A stretch of DNA of 64,000 nucleotides, from the NCBI GenBank assembly GCA_035536455.1, contig DATLOC010000006.1, positions 118,904 through 182,903 on the forward strand, given 5' to 3'. Below the pieces are notes generated by a model, which was not told the DNA's origin, made no database searches, and worked only from the letters and a program-made list of their open reading frames with translations. The translations under genes were made by a program, and so were the position numbers. The DNA comes from DASUNQ01 sp035536455 (GTDB lineage Bacteria > Acidobacteriota > Thermoanaerobaculia > Multivoradales > UBA5704). This document shows, piece after piece, positions 7,675 to 15,960 of this stretch (position 1 is its first letter; every line of letters begins with the position of its first letter).

Positions 7675-9227
7675 GCCGCGGGCGCGGCGCGGCGGCGCTC
7701 GCGGCGGCGGCGATCGGGCTCGTCTATCTCTGGTTCCCCAACCTCTATCCGGCGTTCCTCTCGCCCAACGAGCTGTCGCGGGCGCTCCTGACCCGCGCCC
7801 TGGTCGAGGAGCGGAGCTTCCGGCTCGACGCCGGCGTCGCGCGCACCGGCGAGTTCAGCGACCTTGCCCGCTTCGGCGGCCATTACTACTCCGACAAGGC
7901 GCCGGGGGTGTCCCTCGCCGCCGCGCCCGTCTGGGCCGCCTGGCGATGGCTCGCCGGGCCCGGCGGAGCGGACGACGACGCGCGGGCGGTCCGCGCCGGC
8001 CGCCTCGCGGTGGTGACGCTCCCGGCCCTCCTCTTCCTCGCCTGGCTGGCGCGCCGCTGGAACGCCGCCGCCGGCGGCTTCGGCTTGCTCATGGCGCTGG
8101 GGCTCGGCCTCGGCTCGGCGTTCTTCGCCCAGGCCCTGGCGCTGACCGGCCACGTTCCCGCCGCCATGCTCATCTTCCTCGCCGCCTGGTGCGTGGCGGC
8201 GCCCGAGGCCGGGGCGGAGGCGCGGGCGGGGCGCTGGGCCGCCGCGGGGCTGCTCGGCGGCACGGCGGTGCTCGTGGACTACACCTCGGCCCTGTTCCTG
8301 GGGATCCTGGCTGTCGTTCTGGCGGTGGAGGCGCTGTCGGCTCCAGCCGCCGAGCGGCGGGCCGGGTTGCGCTCCGTCCTCGCCTTCGCGAACGCCGCTG
8401 CCCTGCCGCTCGGCGTCCTGCTCCTCTACCACGCGCTCTGCTTCGGCGGGCCGTTCGAGCTGGCCTACGAGCACATGGCGCAGCCGGCGGACCGCCTGCA
8501 CCGCGGCAGCGGCTTCTTCGGCCTCGGCGTGCCGCGGTCGGAGGCACTGTGGGGCCTGACTTTCGGCACCCTGCGCGGCCTCTTCGTCCACTCGCCCTTC
8601 CTGCTCCTCGCCGCGCCCGCGGCCGTCCATCTCCGGCGCGCGGGGCGATGGAGGCGCTGGCACACACTCCTCGCCGCCGGCGCCCTGGGCTTCTTCGCCG
8701 CCAACGCCTGCCTGATCGACTGGCAGGGAGGCTGGAGCCTCGGGCCGCGCTACCTGGTGCCGGCCTACCCGTTCCTCGTAGAGCTGATCGTCGAGGGCTA
8801 CCGCGCCGCCGGCAGCGAGCGGGCGCGCGCCTTTTACCGTCTCTTCGGCGCCGCCGCGGTCACGTGGGCTGTCCTCCTCCACCTCCTGGCCGTCGCCACC
8901 TGGTCTCTGCCGCCGCACTGGAGCGTCTTCCGCATCCCGGCCCTCGAGCTCTCCTGGCACCTCCTCCGCCACGGCGCCCTCGCCCCGAACCTCGGGCTCG
9001 CGATGGGCATGCCGGGCTGGACGTCTCTCCTGCCTGTCTTGTTGGTGGTGCTGGTGGCGCTGGCGGTTGCGCTCCCACCCTCCCGGCGAGCCGGCCTCGC
9101 CGCGGCCGCCCTCGGCGGCGCGCTCCTCGTCGTCGCCGCGCTGGGAGCGGAAGCCGGCTGGACCGCGCGCAAGAACCAGGCGGCCCGCGAGATCGCCGCC
9201 TACATGGGCTACGCGCCGACGCGCTAG
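7671..9227 (+). CDS. multi-pass GT-C-type glycosyltransferase-like membrane protein
   Basis: A 518-residue protein starting at GTG 7671, which overlaps the previous stop. Longer upstream starts run through the preceding gene. It is an integral membrane protein with roughly ten hydrophobic segments. The N-terminal block (PNELSRALLTRALVEER, SFRLD, then FGGHYYSDKAPGVSLAA) is typical of lipid-phosphate-sugar dependent GT-C proteins, where acidic residues in the first periplasmic loop act in transfer. Donor and acceptor cannot be told. Its stop overlaps, tail to tail, the stop of the M3 peptidase at a shared CTAG (9224-9227). Confidence 0.75.
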   Translation: MSRGRGAAALAAAAIGLVYLWFPNLYPAFLSPNELSRALLTRALVEERSFRLDAGVARTGEFSDLARFGGHYYSDKAPGVSLAAAPVWAAWRWLAGPGGADDDARAVRAGRLAVVTLPALLFLAWLARRWNAAAGGFGLLMALGLGLGSAFFAQALALTGHVPAAMLIFLAAWCVAAPEAGAEARAGRWAAAGLLGGTAVLVDYTSALFLGILAVVLAVEALSAPAAERRAGLRSVLAFANAAALPLGVLLLYHALCFGGPFELAYEHMAQPADRLHRGSGFFGLGVPRSEALWGLTFGTLRGLFVHSPFLLLAAPAAVHLRRAGRWRRWHTLLAAGALGFFAANACLIDWQGGWSLGPRYLVPAYPFLVELIVEGYRAAGSERARAFYRLFGAAAVTWAVLLHLLAVATWSLPPHWSVFRIPALELSWHLLRHGALAPNLGLAMGMPGWTSLLPVLLVVLVALAVALPPSRRAGLAAAALGGALLVVAALGAEAGWTARKNQAAREIAAYMGYAPTR

Positions 9228-11017
9228 ATCGCCTCCAGCTCCTCGATCATCCCGCGCACCAGGTCGAAGCCGCCCTGCCAGAAGGCGCGGTCGGTGACGT
9301 CGATGCCGGCTTCGGCGAGGATCTCCTGGGGGCGCGCCGAGCCCCCGTAGGTGAGGAGCTTCATGTAGACCGGCTTGAAGGCGTCGCCCTGCTCGCGGTA
9401 GCGGCGGTAGAGGGAGAGCACCAGGAGCTGGCCGAAGCTGTAGGCGTAGCAGTAGAAGGGCGTGTGGTAGATGTGCGGGATCGACAGCCACTCGTGCTGG
9501 AACTCGGGGGCGATGTCGAGGCTGTCGCCGAACTGCTGGTCGAGCGTCCGCCGGTAGAGCGCCGAGAGGTCGTCGAGCGAGCTGCCGGCGAGGACCGCGG
9601 CGTGGGCGTCGAGCTCGAAGCGCACGAAGCTGGCCTGCCGCAGGACCGTGGCATAGACGTCGTCGATCGCCGCGGCCAGCAGCTCGCGGCGCGCCAGCGG
9701 GTCGTCCACCTCGCGCAGCAGCCGATCGGTCATCAGCATCTCGGCGAAGACCGAGGCGGTCTCGGCGAGCGGCAGCGAGGAGTGCTGGGTCAAGATCGAG
9801 TGCCCCTCGGCCAGCATGCTGTGGATGGCGTGCCCCAGCTCGTGCGCCAGGGTCGCCACGTCGCGCACCTTGCCGGCGTAGTTGACCAGCACCCACGGCG
9901 TCAGGCGGGGCAGGATCGTCGAGCAGAAGGCCCCGGCCCGCTTCCCCTTGCGGATCTCGCTGTCCACGTGCCCCTCGCGGAAGACGCGCTCGGCCTGCGC
10001 CGCGAAGAGCGGGTGGAAGTCGCGGAAGGTCTCGAGCACCGACTCGACCGCCTGGGCGTAGGGGATCTCGCGGTCGGAGCCGGTCAACGGCGCGTAGAGG
10101 TCGTAGCGGCGCAAGCGCTCGACGCCGAGCCAGGCGGCCTTCAAGCCGAAGTAGCGCTGGAAGAGCGGCGCATTCGAGAGCGCCACGTCGAGCAGCACCT
10201 CGACCGCGCGGTCGGGCACGTCGTTGTCGATGTTGCGCACGGCGATGGGAGAGGGGTAGCCGCGCAGCCCCACCTGCTCCTCGTGCCAGTCGCGCACCCG
10301 GTTGATGTAGATCTGTCCGAGGACCGTCGCCTCCTGGCCATAGACCCGGTAGAGCTCCTGGTAGGCGGCGGCGCGCAGCTCGGCGCGCGGCGAGAAGGCG
10401 TAGCTCATCAGCGCGTCGCGGGTCAGCGTCTTCTCCTCGCCGTCCACCGCCAGCCGGAACTCCAGCCGGTTGGTGAGCATCGAGTAGATCGTCAGCACCG
10501 CGCCGATGCCGTTGTCGTCCTTGAGGTTGATGAGCTGCTCGGAGCGCTCGTCGAGGGTGTGGGGCTTGAGCCGCCGCAGGTCGAGGAGCCAGTGCCGGTA
10601 GTCGGGGTTCTCCTGCGGCGTCGGCAGGAGCTTCTCGGCGTCGGCGTCGTCCAGCCCCTTCCACCAGAGGGTGAAGAAGAGGATGCGGTTGTAGGCGGCG
10701 GTCAGCGCCTGCTGCACCCGGTTCTTGAGCGCCAGCGCTTCGCGGCTGCCGGTGTCCTCGGAGAAGCGGAGGGAGGCGTAGCTGCCGAGGACGCTCATCC
10801 GCTCGATCAGCCGCTCGTACTCGGCGAGGAGGGAGAGGAAGAGGCCGCGGTCGATGTCGGGGCCGAGGCTGGCGCGGTGGGCCTCGAAGGCGGCCACCTC
10901 CCGCTCGAGGGCGGCGAGCCGCTCGCCCACGGCGGCCTCGCCGGCGTCCGGCAGCAGCTCGGAGAGGTCCCACCCGGAGAGCCGGTACTGCACGTCGGTG
11001 TCGCTCATCACAGTCAT
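9224..11017 (-). CDS. pepF: M3 family oligoendopeptidase F-like metallopeptidase
   Basis: Cytosolic zinc oligopeptidase of about 597 residues, the usual size for PepF. The zinc site is LAHELGHAIHSMLAEGHS (HExxH plus downstream Glu). Other M3B landmarks are GLRGYPSPIAVRNID, TPWVLVNYAGK, the SLPLAETASVFAEMLM block with the third ligand region, and HIYHTPFYCYAYSFGQ. The start may be ATG 11017 or ATG 11008 (MSDTDVQYRL). It is monocistronic, convergent with the GT-C-like gene and downstream of the histidine kinase on the same strand. Confidence 0.93.
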   Translation of the reverse strand: MTVMSDTDVQYRLSGWDLSELLPDAGEAAVGERLAALEREVAAFEAHRASLGPDIDRGLFLSLLAEYERLIERMSVLGSYASLRFSEDTGSREALALKNRVQQALTAAYNRILFFTLWWKGLDDADAEKLLPTPQENPDYRHWLLDLRRLKPHTLDERSEQLINLKDDNGIGAVLTIYSMLTNRLEFRLAVDGEEKTLTRDALMSYAFSPRAELRAAAYQELYRVYGQEATVLGQIYINRVRDWHEEQVGLRGYPSPIAVRNIDNDVPDRAVEVLLDVALSNAPLFQRYFGLKAAWLGVERLRRYDLYAPLTGSDREIPYAQAVESVLETFRDFHPLFAAQAERVFREGHVDSEIRKGKRAGAFCSTILPRLTPWVLVNYAGKVRDVATLAHELGHAIHSMLAEGHSILTQHSSLPLAETASVFAEMLMTDRLLREVDDPLARRELLAAAIDDVYATVLRQASFVRFELDAHAAVLAGSSLDDLSALYRRTLDQQFGDSLDIAPEFQHEWLSIPHIYHTPFYCYAYSFGQLLVLSLYRRYREQGDAFKPVYMKLLTYGGSARPQEILAEAGIDVTDRAFWQGGFDLVRGMIEELEAI

Positions 11018-11103
11018 GGTGCACCGAAAGCTGGAAGGTGTTCCGCGAAACGGGAAAGCCGGGCCGGTGGCAGGGCCCGGCACTGCACGTCGAGACGTCG
11101 ATT

Positions 11104-12657
11104 CTAAACCAGAGGACGGGTCTCGCCGAGACCGAGGGGGAGCCGGACGATCACCGCCGTCCCGGTGGCGGGCGCGCTCTCGATGGCGATCGAGCCCCCG
11201 AGCCCCTCGACCAGCCGTTTGCAGATCGAAAGGCCGAGCCCCGAGCCGCCGCCGCGCCCGCCCGGCGCGCCCTCGGCCTGCACGAAGCGTTCGAAGAGCC
11301 GCCCCTTGACTTCCTCGGCGATGCCCGGGCCGCGGTCGCGCACCACGAACTCCACCTCGCCCTCCAGGCTGCGGGCCGCGAGCACGACCTCGTCGCCGGG
11401 GGCCGAGAACTTGATGGCGTTGGAGAGCAGGTTGTAGAGCACCTGCGCCAGCCGGTTGCGGTCGGTGACGAGGCTCCGCGCCGCCATCATCGTCGCCGCG
11501 CGCACCCGTACGCCGTGCAGGGAGGCGAAGCCCTGGATGCCGAGCACCGCCTCCTCGACCAGGATGGCGAGCGCCACCGGCGAGCGCTGGAAACGCAGCT
11601 CGCCGGCCTCCAGGCGCTCCAGGTCGAGCAGGTCCTCGATCAGCCGCTGCAGCCGTTCGCCGTTGCGCTCGGCGACCTCGAGGAGCTCGCGCGCCCGATC
11701 GCCGCCCGCCTGCAGGCCGCCGCCGCGCAGCAGCTCGACGGCCCCGAGGACCGAGGTGAGCGGGGTGCGCAGCTCGTGGCTGACGGTGGCCAGGAACTCC
11801 CGCTTGCGGCGCTCCACCTGCGCCAGCTCCGCCTGCACCTGGCGGCGCTGCAGCGCGGTGCCGAGCATGCGGGCGGTGGCCTGCAGCGCCTCGAGCTCGC
11901 TCGGCCGCCACTCGCGCTCCTCGTCCTGGGCGATGAAGACGAGCGCGCCGCGCGGCGTGCCGTCGATCTCGATCGGCACCACGGCCAGCGACCCGCCCAC
12001 CGGCAGGCGCCGCCGGACCTCCGGCGGCAGACCGCTCGCCGGCCCGTGGTAGACCCCGGCGAGGACCGGGTCGTCCGGCGCCAGCGGCGGCAGCGGCAGG
12101 CTGCCGGCGGCGCGCCGCCACGACCAGGAGGTGGCCTCGACCCCCAGGCCGCCCGGCAGCTCCAGCCGCAGCTCGTCGGCCGCCGCGGCGTGGCTCAGCG
12201 CCGCGAGGACGCCCGGCACCTCCTGCTCCCACCGCTCGGTGTCGAGGAACCGCTCGGCGGCGAAGGCGAGCGCCGCGAGCACCTTTTCGCGCCGCTCGAC
12301 GGCCTCGAGCGCCCGCCGCACCTCGGTGATGTCCTCGCAGAGGGTGACGCGCGCCTGTACCCGGCCGTCCTCGTCGAGCACCGCGTCGGAGAGCAGGCGG
12401 ACGGGGAACGTCCGCCCGTCCTTGGTGCGGTTGATCCCTTCACGCCGCCAGCAGGTGGGCGAGGCCGGCGGCTCGCCGCCGGCGCCGGCGACGCCGAGGG
12501 TCCCCGCCGGCTGGCCGAGCAGCTCCTCCGGCGCGTAGCCGTGCATGGCTGCCTCGGCGGGGTTCAAGTAGAGGATGCGCCCCGCGGCGTCGGCGATCGT
12601 CACCCCGATCGTCGAGCGCTCGAGCGCCAGGAGCACCAGCTCCAGCTGGTTACGCAC
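11104..12657 (-). CDS. soluble PAS-GAF-like sensor histidine kinase
   Basis: A 517-residue kinase read from GTG 12657. An N-terminal PAS fold (about 1-120: TIGVTIADAAGRILYLNPAE, RTKDGRTFPVRLL, CEDITEVRRAL) is followed by a GAF-like region (about 140-290). The HisKA block EFLATVSHELRTPLTSVLG and HATPase boxes NLLSNAIKFS, DRGPGIA and GSGLGLSICKRL come next. There is no membrane segment, so the signal is sensed inside the cell. It is divergent from a response regulator, with only 49 bp between the start codons, and the pair is the likely two-component system. TACTCT lies 9 bases before the GTG. Confidence 0.88.
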   Translation of the reverse strand: MRNQLELVLLALERSTIGVTIADAAGRILYLNPAEAAMHGYAPEELLGQPAGTLGVAGAGGEPPASPTCWRREGINRTKDGRTFPVRLLSDAVLDEDGRVQARVTLCEDITEVRRALEAVERREKVLAALAFAAERFLDTERWEQEVPGVLAALSHAAAADELRLELPGGLGVEATSWSWRRAAGSLPLPPLAPDDPVLAGVYHGPASGLPPEVRRRLPVGGSLAVVPIEIDGTPRGALVFIAQDEEREWRPSELEALQATARMLGTALQRRQVQAELAQVERRKREFLATVSHELRTPLTSVLGAVELLRGGGLQAGGDRARELLEVAERNGERLQRLIEDLLDLERLEAGELRFQRSPVALAILVEEAVLGIQGFASLHGVRVRAATMMAARSLVTDRNRLAQVLYNLLSNAIKFSAPGDEVVLAARSLEGEVEFVVRDRGPGIAEEVKGRLFERFVQAEGAPGGRGGGSGLGLSICKRLVEGLGGSIAIESAPATGTAVIVRLPLGLGETRPLV

Positions 12658-12666
12658 GTTGCTCCG

Positions 12667-12672
12667 AGAGTA
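12667..12672 (-). promoter_or_regulatory. -10 box TACTCT before the histidine kinase GTG
   Basis: On the minus strand TACTCT is separated from GTG 12657 by 9 bases with no ribosome-binding site. On the plus strand TACAGT (12684-12689) is 17 bases before the response-regulator ATG, so the 49-bp divergent gap may hold both promoters. Confidence 0.4.
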
Positions 12673-12706
12673 CCGCGTTCTTGTACAGTACGCCGACCAG
12701 AGCCAG

Positions 12707-13657
12707 ATGGCGCGCATCCTGGTCGTCGACGACGACCCCGACATCCTCCACCTCGTGGCCCTCGCCTTCGAGGGCGCCGGGCACGACGTGCGCGCCGTCG
12801 CCGACCCCACGACCGCCGCGCCGCTCGCCCGCTCCGGCGCCTTCGACGCTGTCGTGCTCGACGTGCTGATGCAGCGGCGCTCGGGCTGGGAGGTGCTCGA
12901 GGAGCTGCGGCAGGACGGCCGCACCGAGCGGCTGCCGGTGCTCATGCTGTCGGCGATCGGCGACGCCCAGACCCGCGTCCGCGGCCTGCGGCTCGGCGCC
13001 GACGACTTCCTCGCCAAGCCGTTCCACCCGGAGGAGCTGGTGGCGCGCGTCGAGGGGCTCGTCGCCCGCCACGCCGCCGAGCGGCGCGGGCTGGGCGGGG
13101 ACTTCGCCACCCTCACCGTCGGCGACCTGCTGCAGTCGCTGGAGAGCGCGGCGGCCTCGGGCGAGCTGGCGGTTGCGACGCCCGCGGGCGACGGGGAGCT
13201 GCGCTTCACCGGCGGGCGCTGCGTCGGCGCCGCCTTCGCTGGGCTCGAGGGGGTCGAGGCCGTGGTGGCGCTCCTCGAAGAGCGCAGCGGCAGCTTCCGG
13301 CTCTACCCCGACCGGCCGGTCGCGCCCGGCCCCGACGGACCGCTGCCGATGACCGCCATGCTGCTCGAGGCGGGGTGGATCCAGGACGCGCTACGCACCC
13401 GCCTCGCCAGCCTGCCGCCGGAGGACCGCGCGCTGACCGTCGTGCCGGAGATCGTCGCGCCCGAGATGCAGACCGGCCTGCCGGCGCTCCCCGTCGAGAC
13501 CGTCCTCGCCTGCCTCGCCGCCCGCCCCGGCACCTCGCTCGGCGAGCTCCTGGCGACGCGCCTGGCCTCCCCGGCGCGGGTCAAGCTGACCGTCGCCTGG
13601 CTAGCCGAGGAGGGGGTGCTGCGGGCGGCGGACGGCGAGGACGGCGCTACGTCGTGA
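12707..13657 (+). CDS. response regulator with PATAN/DUF4388-type output domain
   Basis: A 316-residue protein. The receiver domain (1-120) has the acidic pocket ILVVDDDPDILHL, the phospho-acceptor Asp in VVLDVLMQRRSG, and the Lys of LAKPFHPEEL. It is followed by GDFATLTVGDLLQSLESAAASG, the opening of a DUF4388/PATAN module, and then by a helical C-terminus. DUF4388 proteins act by protein-protein contacts rather than DNA binding. It is divergent from the histidine kinase at 11104-12657, its presumed partner. Its last 11 bp overlap the convergent phosphotransferase gene. Confidence 0.88.
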   Translation: MARILVVDDDPDILHLVALAFEGAGHDVRAVADPTTAAPLARSGAFDAVVLDVLMQRRSGWEVLEELRQDGRTERLPVLMLSAIGDAQTRVRGLRLGADDFLAKPFHPEELVARVEGLVARHAAERRGLGGDFATLTVGDLLQSLESAAASGELAVATPAGDGELRFTGGRCVGAAFAGLEGVEAVVALLEERSGSFRLYPDRPVAPGPDGPLPMTAMLLEAGWIQDALRTRLASLPPEDRALTVVPEIVAPEMQTGLPALPVETVLACLAARPGTSLGELLATRLASPARVKLTVAWLAEEGVLRAADGEDGATS

Positions 13658-14719
13658 GCGAGCCCGCCGCCGCCCGCGCCGCCTGGCGGCCGAGGGCGCG
13701 GACCGCCGGCAGCAAATCCGCGAAGCGCGGGTCGCGGGTCAGCCCCTGGCGCCAGCGGTAGTAGATCTGCTGCGCGATGACCGCGATCTTGAACAGGCCG
13801 AAGGCGTAGTAGAAGGGGAGGCGCGCGAGGTCGCGGCCGCTCGCCGCGGCGTAGAGGTCGGCCAGCTCGACGCGCGAGGGCGTCCCCGGCAGCGCGGTCG
13901 GCCCGAAGGCCAGCCGCCGCAGCGCCTCGGGGTCGCCCGCCTCCACCCAGTAGCCGAGCGTCGTCCCCAGGTCCATCAGCGGGTCGCCGATCGTCGCCAT
14001 CTCCCAGTCGAGGACGGCGCGGATGCGGGTCGGGTCGGCGGGGTCGAGGACCAGGTTGTCGTGCTTGTAGTCGTTGTGCACCAGGCCGGCCCCCGCGTCG
14101 GGCGGGACGTTCGCCTGCAGCCAGGCGGCCGCCTCGTCCATCTCCGGCAGCTCGTCGGTCTGCGAGCCGCGGTAGCGCTCCGCCCAGCCGCGCGCCTGCC
14201 GGGCAGCGTACCCCTCGGGACGCCCCAACTCGCCGAGCCCGGCGGCCCGCCAGTCGAGGGCGTGGAGGCGCGCGAGGTTGCCGATCAGCGCCTCGGCGCC
14301 GCCAGCGGCGGCAGCGCGACCCCGGCCGGCAGGCGGCGGCGCAGGACGACGCCCGGGACGCGCTCCATCAGGTAGAACGGGAAGCCGAGGACCGCGGGGT
14401 CGGCGCAGGCGGCGAGCGGGCGCGGCGCCAGCTCGTAGACCGGCGCCAGGCGCGAGAGGATGAGGTGCTCGCGCCCCATGTCGTGCGCCGTCTTGACCCG
14501 GCTCCCGACCGGCGGGCGGCGGAGCACCAGCTCGCGCCCGCCGCAGCGGACGAGGTAGGTCAGGTTCGAGTAGCCGCTCGGGAACTGCCGCACTTCGAGC
14601 CCGCCGGCGAGGCCCAGCGCTTCGCGCAGGAAGGCGGCGAGGCGCGCCGCGTCCAGCTCCTCGCCCGGACGCACCGGACCGGGCGTGTCGGCGGCGGTCG
14701 CGGCCGGCGGGCCGCTCAT
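13647..14719 (-). pseudogene. ACAD10/11-type phosphotransferase, split by one frameshift
   Basis: APH-fold phosphotransferase related to the kinase part of ACAD10/11, which phosphorylates hydroxyacyl-CoA. The N-terminal half (MSGPPAATAADT... to VALPPLAA) reads in one frame from ATG 14719. The C-terminal half (GGAEALIGNLARLHALDW onward) reads in another. The break falls near 14290-14340 in a GC-rich run. Both halves are otherwise sound: SGYSNLTYLVRC and ERVPGVVLRRR in the first, the catalytic loop LVHNDYKHDNLVLDP and the metal motif VLDWEMATIGDPLMDLG in the second. One indel would restore about 357 residues, so sequencing error or fresh mutation are both possible. Its ATG overlaps the acyl-CoA dehydrogenase stop (ATGA). 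Confidence 0.8.
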
Positions 14720-15930
14720 CGCGGCGGATCGAAGCCGTGGCGCGCCAGCTCGGCGCGCGCCACAACCCCCTGGTGCACCTCGTCGGGGCCGTCGTAGATG
14801 CGGGCGGCCCGCTCGGAGCGCCAGAACCAGGCGAGCGGGGTGTCGTCGGTCAGGCCGAGCGCGCCGTGCGCCTGGAGCGCGCGGTCCAGCACCCGCCCCA
14901 GGACGCGCGCCACGTAGAACTTGATCAGCGACACCTCGCCGCGCGCGGCGCGGGCGCCGGCGGTGTCGATCGCCCAGGCCGCGCGCAGCACGAGGAGGGT
15001 GGCGGCGTCGATCTCCGCGCGGCTGTCGGCGATCCAGGCCTGGACGAGCTGCTTGCCGGCGAGCGGCTCGCCGGGCGCCAGCTCCCGCGTCGCGGCGCGC
15101 CGGCAGAGCATCTCCAGCGCCCGCTCGCAGATCCCCAGCCAGCGCATGCAGTGGTGGATGCGCCCGGGTCCCAGCCGCGCCTGGGCGAGGGCGAAGCCGC
15201 GGCCGACCCCCGCCGCGCCGCCGAGGACGGCCGCCGCCGGCACGCGGCAGCCCGCCAGCTCCACCTCGCCGTGGCTCGGCCACCCCTCGCCGGCGTGCCC
15301 CATGACCGGGACGTTGCGCAGCAGGCGGAAGCCCGGGGTATCGGTGGGCACCAGGAAGAGGGTGGCGCGGCCGTGCGGCGGCGCCTCCGGGTCGGTCACC
15401 GCCACGACGACGGCGAGGGCCGCGCCGTCGGCCGAAGAGGCGAACCACTTGCGGCCGTCGAGCACCCAGCCGTCGCCGTCGCGGCGGGCGGTCGTCGCGA
15501 GCCAGGCCGGGTTGGAGCCCGGCCGCTCCGGCTCGGTCATGGCGAAGCAGCTGCGCACCGCGCCGCGCGCCAGCGGCCCGAGCCAGCGCTCGCGCTGCTC
15601 CGCGCTGCCGTGCTCGAGAAGCAGCTCCATGTTGCCGGCGTCGGGGGCCTGGCAGTTGCAGGCAAAGTGGCCGAGCGGGCTCCGTCCCAGCTCGCGCCCG
15701 ACGAGGGCGAAGTCGCGCAGCGCCAAGCCCATGCCGCTCCAGGCGCCGGGGAGCTGCGGCGCCCAGAGCCCGAGCGCCCGCGCCCGCTCGCGCGCCGCTT
15801 CGAGGGGCGGCAGGACGGCGCGCCAGCCCGCGCCCAGGAAGGTCGGCTCGAGGGGGACGATCTCCTCCTCCACGAAGGCGCGCACGCGGTCGCAGAGGGC
15901 GCGGGTGGCGTCGGGGACCGAGAAATCCAT
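14716..15930 (-). CDS. acyl-CoA dehydrogenase, ACAD10/11-like
   Basis: FAD-dependent acyl-CoA dehydrogenase of 404 residues that oxidises acyl-CoA to enoyl-CoA. Visible are the flavin-contact block CFAMTEPERPGSNPAW (this subfamily has EPERPGSNP where classical enzymes have EPxAGSD), DGWVLDGRKWFASSADGA, GRIHHCMRWLG, and a C-terminal AHGALGLTDDTPLAWFWRSERAARIYDGPDEVH. It is encoded just upstream of and coupled to the phosphotransferase; in animals both activities are fused in ACAD10/11. It is divergent from the PAS hybrid kinase. Confidence 0.9.
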   Translation of the reverse strand: MDFSVPDATRALCDRVRAFVEEEIVPLEPTFLGAGWRAVLPPLEAARERARALGLWAPQLPGAWSGMGLALRDFALVGRELGRSPLGHFACNCQAPDAGNMELLLEHGSAEQRERWLGPLARGAVRSCFAMTEPERPGSNPAWLATTARRDGDGWVLDGRKWFASSADGAALAVVVAVTDPEAPPHGRATLFLVPTDTPGFRLLRNVPVMGHAGEGWPSHGEVELAGCRVPAAAVLGGAAGVGRGFALAQARLGPGRIHHCMRWLGICERALEMLCRRAATRELAPGEPLAGKQLVQAWIADSRAEIDAATLLVLRAAWAIDTAGARAARGEVSLIKFYVARVLGRVLDRALQAHGALGLTDDTPLAWFWRSERAARIYDGPDEVHQGVVARAELARHGFDPPR

Positions 15931-15947
15931 AAGGGAGGCAGGAAGGG

Positions 15948-15953
15948 TAGCAT
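15948..15953 (+). promoter_or_regulatory. -10 box TAGCAT before the hybrid kinase
   Basis: TAGCAT ends 7 bases before the ATG at 15961. The intervening bases are a G-run and not a positioned ribosome-binding site. Fits the leaderless pattern. Confidence 0.5.
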
Positions 15954-15960
15954 TGGGGGG

